NCBI GenBank assembly: GCA_947626435.1
Contig: CANQSB010000013.1
Span: forward strand, 16,188-80,187
From: an uncultured Lachnospiraceae bacterium
GTDB lineage: Bacteria; Bacillota; Clostridia; Lachnospirales; Lachnospiraceae
Direction: 5' to 3'
DNA length: 64,000 bases
Shown here: positions 8,143 to 16,613 of the stretch, one piece after another
Layout: each line of letters begins with the position of its first letter
Position numbering within the stretch: position 1 is the stretch's first letter
Translations under genes and position numbers: made by a program
Notes under the pieces: model-generated
What the model was told of the DNA's origin: nothing
Databases searched by the model: none
What the model saw: only the letters and a program-made list of their open reading frames with translations

Positions 8143-9150
8143 ATGTTGGTTCGTGAGAGCTTGGAGCAGTGGGAGCGGGAGTATTTGAGCCCATACGCTA
8201 CGCTCAGCATTAATTCAAAAGGGCGCGACAGGGAGGAGCCTGAATGTGACATACGTCCCGTTTTTCAGCGTGACAGAGATCGTATCATCCATTCCAAATC
8301 GTTTCGCAGGTTAAAGGACAAGACGCAGGTCTTTCTTTCGCCCGAGAGTGACCATTACAGGACGAGGCTCACTCATACGCTTGAAGTATCGCAGAATGCG
8401 CGTACCATAGCGAGGGCGCTGCAGTTAAACGAGGAGCTTGTCGAGGCTATAGCCTTGGGGCATGATTTGGGTCATACGCCTTTTGGACATGCCGGAGAGC
8501 GCGCTCTTGCGGAGGTGTGTCCGCTTGGCTTTAAGCACAATGAACAGAGCGTGCGCACTGTGGAAATAATAGAAAAGGACGGTGAAGGGCTTAATCTTAC
8601 TTGGGAGGTGCGTGACGGGATATTAAATCACCAGACGTCAAGCATGCCGGCTACGCTGGAGGGCAAGATAGTGCGCTTTTCGGATAAGATTGCTTATACT
8701 TACCATGATATGGATGATGCTGTAAGGGCGGGTATTCTAAAGGAGGACGATGTGCCGCGCGAGATTGGCGAGGTTGTAGGCTATACGCCGCGCGAGAGGC
8801 TTAACAATTTTATCCATGATATAGTAAGAAACAGCAAGGGAACGGACGATGTGAAAATGTCGCCGGAGGTCGAGCTTGCGATGAAAAATCTCAGGAGCTT
8901 TATGTACGACCGGGTGTACAAAAATCCGATAGCAAAGCATGAGGAAGGCAAGGCGGTTTCTCTTGTCAAGACGCTTTATGAATACTATATGAGCCATACG
9001 GAGGAACTTCCGAAGTTTTATGTCGAGCTTGGTTTCAGGGGTGAGCCGCGGGAGCGTGTGGTATGCGATTACATAAGCTCCATGACGGATAGGTTCGCGG
9101 TAGCGCTGTACAATGATTTGTATGTGCCTAAGTTTTGGCAAAAAAGCTAA
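8143..9150 (+). CDS. dgt: dGTPase-like HD-domain nucleotidohydrolase
   Basis: Start set at ATG 8143, about 10 bases after GGAGG (8128-8132); the in-frame GTG at 8134 is too close to that site. About 335 residues of the Dgt family: FRRLKDKTQVF near residue 53, R-TRLTHTLEVSQ near 75, and the metal-binding HD motif GHDLGHTPFGH near 110. It hydrolyses dNTPs to deoxynucleosides and triphosphate in family members. Together with dnaG and rpoD downstream it forms the macromolecular-synthesis cluster seen in many Clostridia. Confidence 0.9.
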   Translation: MLVRESLEQWEREYLSPYATLSINSKGRDREEPECDIRPVFQRDRDRIIHSKSFRRLKDKTQVFLSPESDHYRTRLTHTLEVSQNARTIARALQLNEELVEAIALGHDLGHTPFGHAGERALAEVCPLGFKHNEQSVRTVEIIEKDGEGLNLTWEVRDGILNHQTSSMPATLEGKIVRFSDKIAYTYHDMDDAVRAGILKEDDVPREIGEVVGYTPRERLNNFIHDIVRNSKGTDDVKMSPEVELAMKNLRSFMYDRVYKNPIAKHEEGKAVSLVKTLYEYYMSHTEELPKFYVELGFRGEPRERVVCDYISSMTDRFAVALYNDLYVPKFWQKS

Positions 9151-9264
9151 TCAACCCATAAGACTGTATAAGCCTTTAAGAATAGCAGGAATGTTCGGTA
9201 AAGCTTAGGCAATACGGTTATGGGCTTGTGGTGGGGCGTGTATAAAAGGGGTGAAGCAGGAGAT

Positions 9265-11052
9265 ATGTATTATCCGGAGGAGCTTGTCGAGGAAGTGCGG
9301 CAGAGGAATGACATAGTCGAAGTGATTTCGGGCTATGTGCGGCTGCAGAGGAAAGGCAGCAACTATATGTGCTGCTGTCCGTTTCACAGTGAAAAGACGC
9401 CCTCCTTTTCGGTAAACGGTGCGAGGCAGATTTACAAATGCTTTGGATGCGGTGAGGGCGGCAATGTAGTTACGTTTGTCATGAAATATGAAAACTGCAC
9501 TTTCCCGGAGGCACTCAAGATACTTGCAGACAGAGCGGGGATAGAGCTCCCGCAGGCGGAGTATTCCGAGGAGGCTAAGCGCAAAGAGAGCAGGCGGCAG
9601 AGGCTTTTAGCGGTAAATAAGGAAACGGCGAAGTTTTATTATTACCAGCTTCGCAGCCAGAGAGGCGAAAAAGCAAAGGAATATTTGGACAAGCGTGAGC
9701 TTTCCGATGAGACACGCAAGAAATTCGGATTGGGATATGCGCCTGTAAAGGGTGAGGAGCTGCTTAGTTATCTTCGTCAAAAGGGATTTAACGACGAGCT
9801 TATAATAGCTGCCGGACTTGCAAAGAACAACGAGCGGCGCGGCACTACGATGCAGTTTTGGAACCGGGTAATGTTTCCTATCCAGGACATAAATGGGCGT
9901 GTCATAGGCTTTGGCGGGCGCATTATGGGAGATGGCGACAGCGGACCTAAGTATCTCAATTCGCCCGAGACCGAAATCTTTGACAAGAGCCGCAACCTCT
10001 ACGGCATGAATTATGCGCGGGCGGCGCGGACCGGCAATATAATCTTGTGCGAGGGGTACATGGACGTCATAAGCATGCATCAGGCGGGCTTTACGCAGGC
10101 GGTAGCATCGCTTGGTACGGCGTTTACGGCGGGACAGGCAGGCGTCATTAAGAAGTATACGAAAGACGTGCTGCTTGCCTATGACAGCGACGGCGCGGGC
10201 GTCAAGGCGGCGCTTAGGGCGATTGGCATATTGAGGTCGTCGGGAATGTCGGGCAAAATCATAAATATGTCGCCATACAAGGACCCGGACGAGTTTATCA
10301 AAAATCTTGGACAGGCGGCCTTTCAGGAGCGCATAGATAATGCGGAAAATTCGTTTATGTTTGAAATCAGGATGATGGAGCGCGACTTTGACATGAATGA
10401 CCCGGAGGAAAAAACGAATTTTCACAATCAGATAGCCCGAAGGTTGTGCGAATTTTCGGAGGATATAGAGCGTGAAAATTACATAGAGGCGATTGCGGAC
10501 AAGTACCACATGGGCTTTGAAAATTTAAGAAAGCTTGTGGTAAGCATGGCGGCTAAAACGGGGGGCTATGCCGTCCCTATCGAAAGACCGCGCTCAGGCA
10601 TCCAGAGCAGAAACAAAAAGACACCCGAGGAAAATTCAAAGAAAATTCAGCGGCTGTTTCTTACATGGATTAGTGAATATCCGCAGCTTTATCCCAAAAT
10701 CAAGAGCTATGTCACGCCCGAAGATTTTACGGAGGAGCTCTATGTGCGGGTGGCGGGGCGCATGTTTGACGACATAGAAAATGACAGCTTCAGCCCTGCC
10801 AAGATTATAAACATGTTTGAGGATGAGACGGAGCAGAACGAGGCGGCATCACTTTTTACGACACAGCTTCCAAGGTTAGAAAGCGAGCAAGAGCAGGAAA
10901 AGGCGTTTAATGATATTTTGATTAATTTAAAGAAGAACAGCTTTGATTACTATTCCGCCAGGTCAAGCGTGGACATTGAGGCGCTGAACAAGGTCATAGC
11001 GGGGAGAAAGGCACTGGAAGAACTTAGCAAAACGCATATTTCTTTAAAATAA
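9265..11052 (+). CDS. dnaG: DNA primase
   Basis: Start chosen at ATG 9265 ([13 protein letters not shown]), which gives the usual primase N-terminus and about 595 residues. The CHC2 zinc finger is intact ([12 protein letters not shown], then [10 protein letters not shown]). The catalytic core follows, with [15 protein letters not shown] (TOPRIM Glu) near residue 255 and LAYDSDGAG (TOPRIM Asp pair) near 300. The C-terminal 150 residues form the DnaB-helicase-interaction domain. It makes RNA primers at the replication fork. Upstream of rpoD, as in the classical operon. Confidence 0.97.
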   Translation: MYYPEELVEEVRQRNDIVEVISGYVRLQRKGSNYMCCCPFHSEKTPSFSVNGARQIYKCFGCGEGGNVVTFVMKYENCTFPEALKILADRAGIELPQAEYSEEAKRKESRRQRLLAVNKETAKFYYYQLRSQRGEKAKEYLDKRELSDETRKKFGLGYAPVKGEELLSYLRQKGFNDELIIAAGLAKNNERRGTTMQFWNRVMFPIQDINGRVIGFGGRIMGDGDSGPKYLNSPETEIFDKSRNLYGMNYARAARTGNIILCEGYMDVISMHQAGFTQAVASLGTAFTAGQAGVIKKYTKDVLLAYDSDGAGVKAALRAIGILRSSGMSGKIINMSPYKDPDEFIKNLGQAAFQERIDNAENSFMFEIRMMERDFDMNDPEEKTNFHNQIARRLCEFSEDIERENYIEAIADKYHMGFENLRKLVVSMAAKTGGYAVPIERPRSGIQSRNKKTPEENSKKIQRLFLTWISEYPQLYPKIKSYVTPEDFTEELYVRVAGRMFDDIENDSFSPAKIINMFEDETEQNEAASLFTTQLPRLESEQEQEKAFNDILINLKKNSFDYYSARSSVDIEALNKVIAGRKALEELSKTHISLK

Positions 11053-11086
11053 GGATAAAAATATATGGTATGGAGGATTGACCAAA

Positions 11087-12202
11087 ATGGACGAAAACAC
11101 ACAAGCAAAGTTTGAGGCAAAATTAAAAGAACTTTTGGCGATGGCAAAAAAGAAAAAGAATGTGCTGGAATATCAGGAAATCAGCGATTTTTTCAAGGAT
11201 ATGCCTCTTGAGGAGGAGCAGTTTGAAAAAATTCTTGAGTTCCTTGACCAAAACAACATAGATGTTTTGCGCATTACGGACGATGACGATGATTTGCCCG
11301 ATGACGATATTCTGCTTTCGGACGAAGAAGAAGTCGACATGGAAAACATCGACCTGTCTATCCCCGACGGTATAGGCATAGAGGACCCAGTGAGAATGTA
11401 TTTGAAAGAGATAGGCAAGGTGCCGCTGCTTAGTGCCGATGAGGAGATTGAGCTTGCAAAGAAAATGGAGCTTGGCGATGAGGATGCCAAAAAGCGTCTT
11501 GCGGAGGCAAATCTGCGTCTTGTCGTCAGCATTGCCAAGAGATATGTCGGCAGGGGAATGCTTTTTCTCGACCTTATTCAGGAAGGCAATCTCGGCCTTA
11601 TAAAGGCGGTTGAAAAGTTTGATTACAGAAAAGGCTATAAATTTTCGACCTATGCGACTTGGTGGATTCGTCAAGCAATCACGCGCGCTATCGCGGACCA
11701 GGCGCGCACTATCCGTATACCCGTCCATATGGTGGAGACAATCAATAAGCTTATCCGTGTGAGCAGGCAGCTTTTGCAGGAGCTTGGGCGCGAGCCGACT
11801 CCCGAGGAGATTGCAAAAGAGATGAATATGCCGGAGGAGCGCGTGCGCGAGATTTTGAAAATTTCGCAGGAGCCGGTTTCGTTGGAGACGCCTATCGGCG
11901 AGGAGGAGGACAGCCATCTCGGAGATTTTATACAGGATGACAACGTGCCTGTGCCCGCGGATGCTGCGGCGTTTACGCTCTTAAAGGAGCAGCTTGTGGA
12001 AGTGCTCGATACTCTTACTGACAGGGAGCAAAAGGTGCTGCGCCTTAGGTTTGGGCTTGACGACGGCAGGGCGCGGACGCTCGAAGAAGTCGGCAGGGAG
12101 TTCAATGTCACAAGGGAGCGCATAAGGCAGATAGAGGCGAAAGCGCTCAGAAAGCTGCGCCATCCGTCAAGAAGCCGCAAGCTGAAGGACTTTTTGGAGT
12201 AA
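11087..12202 (+). CDS. rpoD: RNA polymerase primary sigma factor
   Basis: ATG 11087 lies 10 bases after GGAGG; an in-frame TTG at 11078 is too close to it. 371 residues, typical of SigA in Bacillota. The acidic region 1.1 is followed by region 1.2 ([11 protein letters not shown] near residue 100), region 2 ([17 protein letters not shown], then [13 protein letters not shown] for promoter melting and -10 contact), region 3 ([12 protein letters not shown]) and region 4 (the [20 protein letters not shown] helix-turn-helix). It recognises the TTGACA/TATAAT promoters seen throughout the window. The stop overlaps the trmK start by one base. Confidence 0.97.
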   Translation: MDENTQAKFEAKLKELLAMAKKKKNVLEYQEISDFFKDMPLEEEQFEKILEFLDQNNIDVLRITDDDDDLPDDDILLSDEEEVDMENIDLSIPDGIGIEDPVRMYLKEIGKVPLLSADEEIELAKKMELGDEDAKKRLAEANLRLVVSIAKRYVGRGMLFLDLIQEGNLGLIKAVEKFDYRKGYKFSTYATWWIRQAITRAIADQARTIRIPVHMVETINKLIRVSRQLLQELGREPTPEEIAKEMNMPEERVREILKISQEPVSLETPIGEEEDSHLGDFIQDDNVPVPADAAAFTLLKEQLVEVLDTLTDREQKVLRLRFGLDDGRARTLEEVGREFNVTRERIRQIEAKALRKLRHPSRSRKLKDFLE

Positions 12203-12918
12203 TGGCGCTGTCAGAGAGAATGAAAGCAGTCATAGGGCTTGTGGAGCCGTGCGGGTGCATTGCGGATATTGGCTGTGACCATGGCTATGTCGCGGCAGAG
12301 CTTGTAAGACGCGGGATTTGCAGGCGCGTGATTGCTATGGATATAAATAAAGGTCCGCTTGAGCACGCAAGGGCAAATGTGGCGGCGCTTGGAATGGAAG
12401 AATATATACAGACGCGCCTGTCAAACGGTACGGAGGCGCTTTTAAAGGGAGAGGCGGACGGCATAATCTGCGCAGGAATGGGCGGACGGCTGATTATGTC
12501 AATCTTGGAAAGAGGAAAAGACGTAATAAAGCCGATGAGTCAGATTATTTTGCAGCCGCAATCGGAGCTTAGCGAAGTCAGGTCATATCTGCGTGAAAAC
12601 AGATTTGTGGCGATGCGTGAGGATATGGTTTGCGAGGATGGCAAGTATTATCCGATGATGAGTGTGCGTGTGGAGGAGAGGCAGCAAAAACAGCAGAAAA
12701 GTGGGCATACCACAATATATGATACATATGGGAAAGGACTGCTTGAGAGCGCTAATCCGGTGATGAAAGAATATTTGCTTTATCGGAGAGGTAAGCTTGA
12801 AAAAATAAAGCGAGGGCTGCCGCGTGGCGCGGCGGCTACACAAAGGCAGCAAAAGCGCGCGTCAGAGCTTGACGGCGAGCTCGCGGATATAGACTTCTGC
12901 CTGAGCAAATATTTTTAA
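12202..12918 (+). CDS. trmK: tRNA (adenine-22-N1) methyltransferase
   Basis: 238 residues of the TrmK/YqfN family. The SAM-binding motif ADIGCDHGYVAAEL is near residue 20, VIAMDINKGPLEHA near 45, and ICAGMGGRLIMSIL near 90, the last a signature of the family. It methylates N1 of A22 in bacterial tRNAs. Its ATG is formed inside the rpoD stop region (TAATG), indicating translational coupling. The rpoD-trmK-nif3 order is conserved in Bacillota. Confidence 0.92.
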   Translation: MALSERMKAVIGLVEPCGCIADIGCDHGYVAAELVRRGICRRVIAMDINKGPLEHARANVAALGMEEYIQTRLSNGTEALLKGEADGIICAGMGGRLIMSILERGKDVIKPMSQIILQPQSELSEVRSYLRENRFVAMREDMVCEDGKYYPMMSVRVEERQQKQQKSGHTTIYDTYGKGLLESANPVMKEYLLYRRGKLEKIKRGLPRGAAATQRQQKRASELDGELADIDFCLSKYF

Positions 12919-12992
12919 AATCACAAATGCTTAGTTGCGGCATATAAGCTGTTGCATATAAGCTGCTGCATATAAAAAGAGGAGGGCAAACA

Positions 12993-13775
12993 ATGACGTG
13001 CGGCGATATAATAGAAATGCTTGAGACGCTTTCACCCGCGATGTACGCGGAGAGCTGGGACAACATAGGGCTGCTTGCGGGGAGGCGCGATAAGGATGTA
13101 AATACGATTTACATAGCGCTTGACGCGACGGACGAGGTGATAGACGATGCGCTGCAGAAAGGCGCGGATATGCTGCTTACGCATCACCCTTTGATTTTTA
13201 AAAGCCTCAACAGGATAACGACGGACGACTTTATCCAAAGGCGTGTATATAAGCTTATTCAAAATGACATCAGTTATTACGCCATGCACACGAATTTTGA
13301 CGTGATGGGTATGGCAGATGCGGCGGCGGATGAGCTCTTTTTGAAGGACCGAAAGGTTTTGAACGTTACATATGAGGATGATATCTCGAAGGAGGGCTGC
13401 GGGCGTGTGGGCAGGCTTTCCGACAAGATGAGCGTGGCGGATTGCGCGGAATTTGTAAAAAATCGCTTTAAGGTGCCGAATGTGAAGATTTTTGGCGAGC
13501 TTGGGGATATAGTCGAGTATGCGGCTGTCATGCCGGGTTCAGGCGGGGATTATGTAAAGGACGCGATTGCCGCGGGCGCTGATGTCATGATTACGGGGGA
13601 TATTTCGCATCATACGGGTATAGACGCGGCAGCGCAGGGACTTAACATAATAGACGCGGGGCATTATGGGATAGAAAAGCTCTTTATCCCGTATATGGAA
13701 GAATTTTTGAAAAGAGAGCTTTCGGGCGTGAGCATTATCGCGGCTGAGCCGAAAGAACCGTTTGTCGTGAAATAA
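12993..13775 (+). CDS. Nif3-like dinuclear metal-centre protein
   Basis: 260 residues of the NIF3/YqfO/YbgI family. Metal ligands are in LLTHHPLIF near residue 65 and AMHTNFD near 95, with the C-terminal HHTGIDAA and DAGHYGIEK motifs completing the dinuclear site. The YqfO insert domain found in longer homologs is absent, so this is the short form. Its biochemical role is debated (GTP cyclohydrolase I type 2 claims exist). AGGAGG precedes the start. Confidence 0.9.
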   Translation: MTCGDIIEMLETLSPAMYAESWDNIGLLAGRRDKDVNTIYIALDATDEVIDDALQKGADMLLTHHPLIFKSLNRITTDDFIQRRVYKLIQNDISYYAMHTNFDVMGMADAAADELFLKDRKVLNVTYEDDISKEGCGRVGRLSDKMSVADCAEFVKNRFKVPNVKIFGELGDIVEYAAVMPGSGGDYVKDAIAAGADVMITGDISHHTGIDAAAQGLNIIDAGHYGIEKLFIPYMEEFLKRELSGVSIIAAEPKEPFVVK

Positions 13776-13848
13776 TATGGGCGGCTGCAGGGCATTATCA
13801 AACATGTCTTTGCATATACAAAATAATAAATAAAGGAGTACCGGCAAA

Positions 13849-15531
13849 ATGGATTTGAATGGTAATAAGAGAAAAAGCTATCAAGTGACATTTAAGGGAA
13901 AGACGAGGGAATTTCCCGTAGGAGTTACCTTTGGCGAATTGGCGGGCATTTATCAGAAGGAATATGAGCATCAGATAGCGCTTGCTGTGAGAAACGGCAA
14001 GATAATGGAGCTTTTCAAGAAAGTTGACAGGGATTGCACTGTGGAATTTTTGACCTTGTCGGACGATACAGGCGCAAAGACGTACAACCGCACGGCTACG
14101 CTTATATTGATGAAAGCGATAAGCGAGGTGGTGGGCGCGGATAAGGTTGAAAAGATTAAGATGGAGTTTTCAATCGGAAACGGCTATTATTGCTCGAAGA
14201 CAGGTGATTTTGAAGTCACTGATGAGCTTATCGAAAAGGTAAAGGCGAAAATGCAGGAGTATGTAGACAAGGACATTCTGATTATCAAGAAAAGCATGTC
14301 CATAGACGAAGCGAATGAGCTTTTTGAGAGCCAGAAAATGTACGATAAAGTAAAGCTTTTTAAGTACAGGGGCAGTTCGACGGTCAATGTATACAACCTT
14401 GACGGATATTATGATTACTATTACGGCTATATGCTGCCGAGTACGGGGTATGTGAAATATTTTGACCTGAAAAAATATGAGGACGGCTTTATGCTGATAT
14501 TGCCGTACAGGGATACGCCGGAAACCATAGATGAATTTAAGCCATTGCCCAAGCTTTTCAAATCTATGGAAATTGCGTCCGACTGGGGCATAAAGCTTGG
14601 CATTGATACAGTGGCGGACTTAAACGACCAAATAAGGCTGGGCAAGTTCAACGAGCTTGTACTTGTGCAGGAGGCGCTGCAGGAAAGGCGTATAAGCGAG
14701 ATTGCATCGGATATAGTGTCGCGCGGCGGCGTAAAATTTGTCATGATTGCGGGACCGTCTTCCTCCGGAAAAACGACATTTTCACATAGGCTGTCAGTGC
14801 AGCTTAGAACACATGGTTTAGTGCCGCATCCGATACCTGTGGACGACTATTTTGTGGACCGCGAGAAAACGCCGAGGCAGCCAAACGGTGATTACGATTT
14901 TGAGTGCCTTGAGGCTATTGATGTAGAGAAGTTCAATACAGATATGTGTGACTTGCTGGCGGGTAAGAGAGTGGAGCTGCCGACCTTTAATTTTGTGACC
15001 GGCAAGCGTGAGTTTAAGGGCAATTTCAAGCAACTGGGTCCTGATGATGTGTTAGTCATAGAGGGAATACATGGACTTAATGATAAGATGTCGTATGCAC
15101 TGCCCGCAGAGAGCAAATATAAAATATACATCAGCGCGCTTACTACGCTGAACATTGATGAACATAACCGCATACCGACCACAGATGGAAGGCTCCTGCG
15201 CCGCCTCGTGCGCGACGCGAGGACACGCGGCGCGACAGCAAAGCGCACCATACAGATGTGGCCGTCAGTGCGCAAGGGCGAGACGGAAAACATATTCCCA
15301 TTCCAGGAGAGCGCGGATGCTTTGTTCAATTCGGCGCTGATATATGAGCTTGCTGTGCTCAAGCAGTTTGCGGAACCGCTGCTCTATAATATCGGACCGA
15401 ATGAGCCTGAATACTTTGAAGCGGTAAGGCTGCTTAAATTCCTGAGCTATTTTCTGGGCGTCAGTACGGAGGCGCTGCCGATGAATTCAATTGTCAGGGA
15501 GTTTGTAGGAGGGAGCTGCTTTAAGGTCTGA
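13849..15531 (+). CDS. TGS-domain uridine kinase-like protein
   Basis: 560 residues. The N-terminal 70 or so form a TGS-like domain, followed by a ThrRS second-additional-domain-like segment to about residue 230. The C-terminal half is a uridine kinase/PRK domain with Walker A GPSSSGKTT near residue 300, PIPVDDYFVDRE near 328 and VIEGIHGLND near 405. This ThrRS-like/uridine-kinase fusion is widespread in Clostridia. The kinase half predicts phosphorylation of uridine/cytidine or a related metabolite; the role of the N-terminal half is not known. A terminator follows. Confidence 0.88.
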   Translation: MDLNGNKRKSYQVTFKGKTREFPVGVTFGELAGIYQKEYEHQIALAVRNGKIMELFKKVDRDCTVEFLTLSDDTGAKTYNRTATLILMKAISEVVGADKVEKIKMEFSIGNGYYCSKTGDFEVTDELIEKVKAKMQEYVDKDILIIKKSMSIDEANELFESQKMYDKVKLFKYRGSSTVNVYNLDGYYDYYYGYMLPSTGYVKYFDLKKYEDGFMLILPYRDTPETIDEFKPLPKLFKSMEIASDWGIKLGIDTVADLNDQIRLGKFNELVLVQEALQERRISEIASDIVSRGGVKFVMIAGPSSSGKTTFSHRLSVQLRTHGLVPHPIPVDDYFVDREKTPRQPNGDYDFECLEAIDVEKFNTDMCDLLAGKRVELPTFNFVTGKREFKGNFKQLGPDDVLVIEGIHGLNDKMSYALPAESKYKIYISALTTLNIDEHNRIPTTDGRLLRRLVRDARTRGATAKRTIQMWPSVRKGETENIFPFQESADALFNSALIYELAVLKQFAEPLLYNIGPNEPEYFEAVRLLKFLSYFLGVSTEALPMNSIVREFVGGSCFKV

Positions 15532-15550
15532 AATAATAAAGAACAAAAAG

Positions 15551-15581
15551 ACAGTGTCGTATTTTGCGGCGCTGTTTTTTT
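15551..15581 (+). terminator. Terminator after uridine kinase gene
   Basis: ACAGTGTCG pairs with CGGCGCTGT (9 bp, two G-U) followed by a seven-T run. It separates the housekeeping cluster from the recombinase cassette. Confidence 0.85.
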
Positions 15582-15645
15582 ATGTAGTTTTTTTGTGGAA
15601 ACCGATGACTGTCGTTGTTTCATCTTGGATTATAATAGTATCGGG

Positions 15646-15690
15646 AAAGCAGAAGTAAGTTATTTAAAACATAACTTATTCCTGCTTTTT
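15646..15690. repeat. Inverted repeat upstream of recombinase
   Basis: AAAGCAG...CTGCTTT outer arms and GTAAGTTAT...ATAACTTAT inner arms form an 18-bp near-perfect stem with a 7-base loop, followed by Ts. A TATAAT stands at 15631-15636 but has no good -35. It could be a terminator, a leader hairpin or a protein-binding dyad. Confidence 0.5.
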
Positions 15691-15822
15691 CTGAAAATAA
15701 CAGGTGATTGCAAAAATCTTTACAATGCATTAATTTGAGCTTGCAATATTTCATCTAAATTTTGCGTTGCGGCAGAGAGCTTTGCAAATGCCTGTTAGTA
15801 AAAAGCAAAGTAAAAGGAGAAG

Positions 15823-16428
15823 ATGAAAATGGGAAATGTTTACGGGTACGTGCGTGTTTCCACAAAGGAACAAAATGAGGACAGGCAGATGCTTGCAATG
15901 CTTGACATGAAGGTGCCGAGGAAAAATATTTATATGGATAAGCTGTCAGGGAAGGATTTTAACCGGCCGCAGTACCAAAAAATGATAAAAAAAATCAAGG
16001 CGGGCGATTTAATTTACATAAAGTCAATAGACAGACTGGGCAGAAATTATGAGGAGATTATAGAGCAGTGGAGGATTATTACAAAGGAAAAGGGCGCTGA
16101 CCTTTCCGTTATTGAGATGCCGCTGCTTGATACGCGTCATGAAAAAAATCTGCTGGGAACATTTATAAGCGACCTTGTGCTCGCGCTGCTTTCATATGTG
16201 GCTGAGAATGAGCGCGGCACGATAAAGCAAAGGCAGGCGGAAGGAATCGCGGCGGCAAAGGAGCGCGGTGTGCGCTTTGGAAGACCGCCCAAGGCGCTGC
16301 CTGAAAATTTTTATGATGTGTGTAAAAAATGGGATGCCGGTATGCTTACAAATGAAGCGGCAGCGAAAGAATGTGGCATGCCGACGACCAGCTTTAGGAA
16401 ACGGGCGGCTGAATATAAAAAAGGCTAA
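15823..16428 (+). CDS. Small serine recombinase (resolvase/invertase family)
   Basis: 201 residues, with AAAGGAG before ATG 15823. The catalytic domain is N-terminal: YGYVRVST with nucleophile Ser13, DKLSGKDFNRPQYQKM near residue 45, and IKSIDRLGRN near 70 carrying the Arg residues of the family. The long E helix (AENERGTIKQRQAEGI) is followed by GRPPK and a C-terminal helix-turn-helix ending at residue 201. This is the Hin/Gin/Tn3-resolvase layout, not the IS607 layout with an N-terminal MerR-like domain. Its stop codon lies inside the left of two 26-bp inverted sites flanking a promoter, so it is the obvious candidate to invert that segment. Confidence 0.93.
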   Translation: MKMGNVYGYVRVSTKEQNEDRQMLAMLDMKVPRKNIYMDKLSGKDFNRPQYQKMIKKIKAGDLIYIKSIDRLGRNYEEIIEQWRIITKEKGADLSVIEMPLLDTRHEKNLLGTFISDLVLALLSYVAENERGTIKQRQAEGIAAAKERGVRFGRPPKALPENFYDVCKKWDAGMLTNEAAAKECGMPTTSFRKRAAEYKKG

Positions 16429-16447
16429 AAAGTATACATTTTAGTCT
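16422..16447. repeat. Left inverted recombination-site candidate
   Basis: A 26-bp imperfect palindrome made of halves AGGCTAAAAAGTA and TACATTTTAGTCT meeting at a central AT. This is the size and layout of small serine recombinase crossover sites. It shares a perfect 15-bp core (16428-16442) with the inverted copy at 16561-16586. It overlaps the recombinase stop codon (16426-16428) without disrupting it on inversion. Confidence 0.8.
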
Positions 16448-16485
16448 AAATTATATATCGGTAAAAATCCTAAAAGTTTAATGCT

Positions 16486-16514
16486 ATTTTACAAAAAAAT
16501 CAGGGGTAAGTCAA
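16486..16514 (-). promoter_or_regulatory. Promoter inside the invertible segment, pointing left
   Basis: On the minus strand TTGACT (16514-16509), a 17-base spacer and TAAAAT (16491-16486): five of six matches in each hexamer. It lies between the two inverted sites and in this orientation reads leftward, antisense into the recombinase gene. Inversion about the sites would place it at about 16494-16522, pointing at the TnpB-family gene, with an untranslated leader of roughly 85 bases. Confidence 0.8.
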
Positions 16515-16560
16515 TATTTTTTTTGTGCACATTTAATATATCCTGCATCCAAGATTTTAC

Positions 16561-16586
16561 AAACCAAAATGTATACTTTTCTGCCT
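16561..16586. repeat. Right inverted recombination-site candidate
   Basis: Inverted copy of the left site: halves AAACCAAAATGTA and TACTTTTCTGCCT. Core 16566-16580 is the exact reverse complement of 16428-16442, and an outer AGGC block also matches after two mismatches. Centre-to-centre distance between the sites is 139 bp. Confidence 0.8.
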
Positions 16587-16613
16587 GAATAGAATAGTTG
16601 GTGAGAGCAGGAA

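Noticed and set aside
9607..10509. 300-codon minus-strand frame inside dnaG
   Set aside because: It lies opposite a complete and well-conserved primase gene. Its composition is an antisense shadow rich in Arg, His and Val with no family features.
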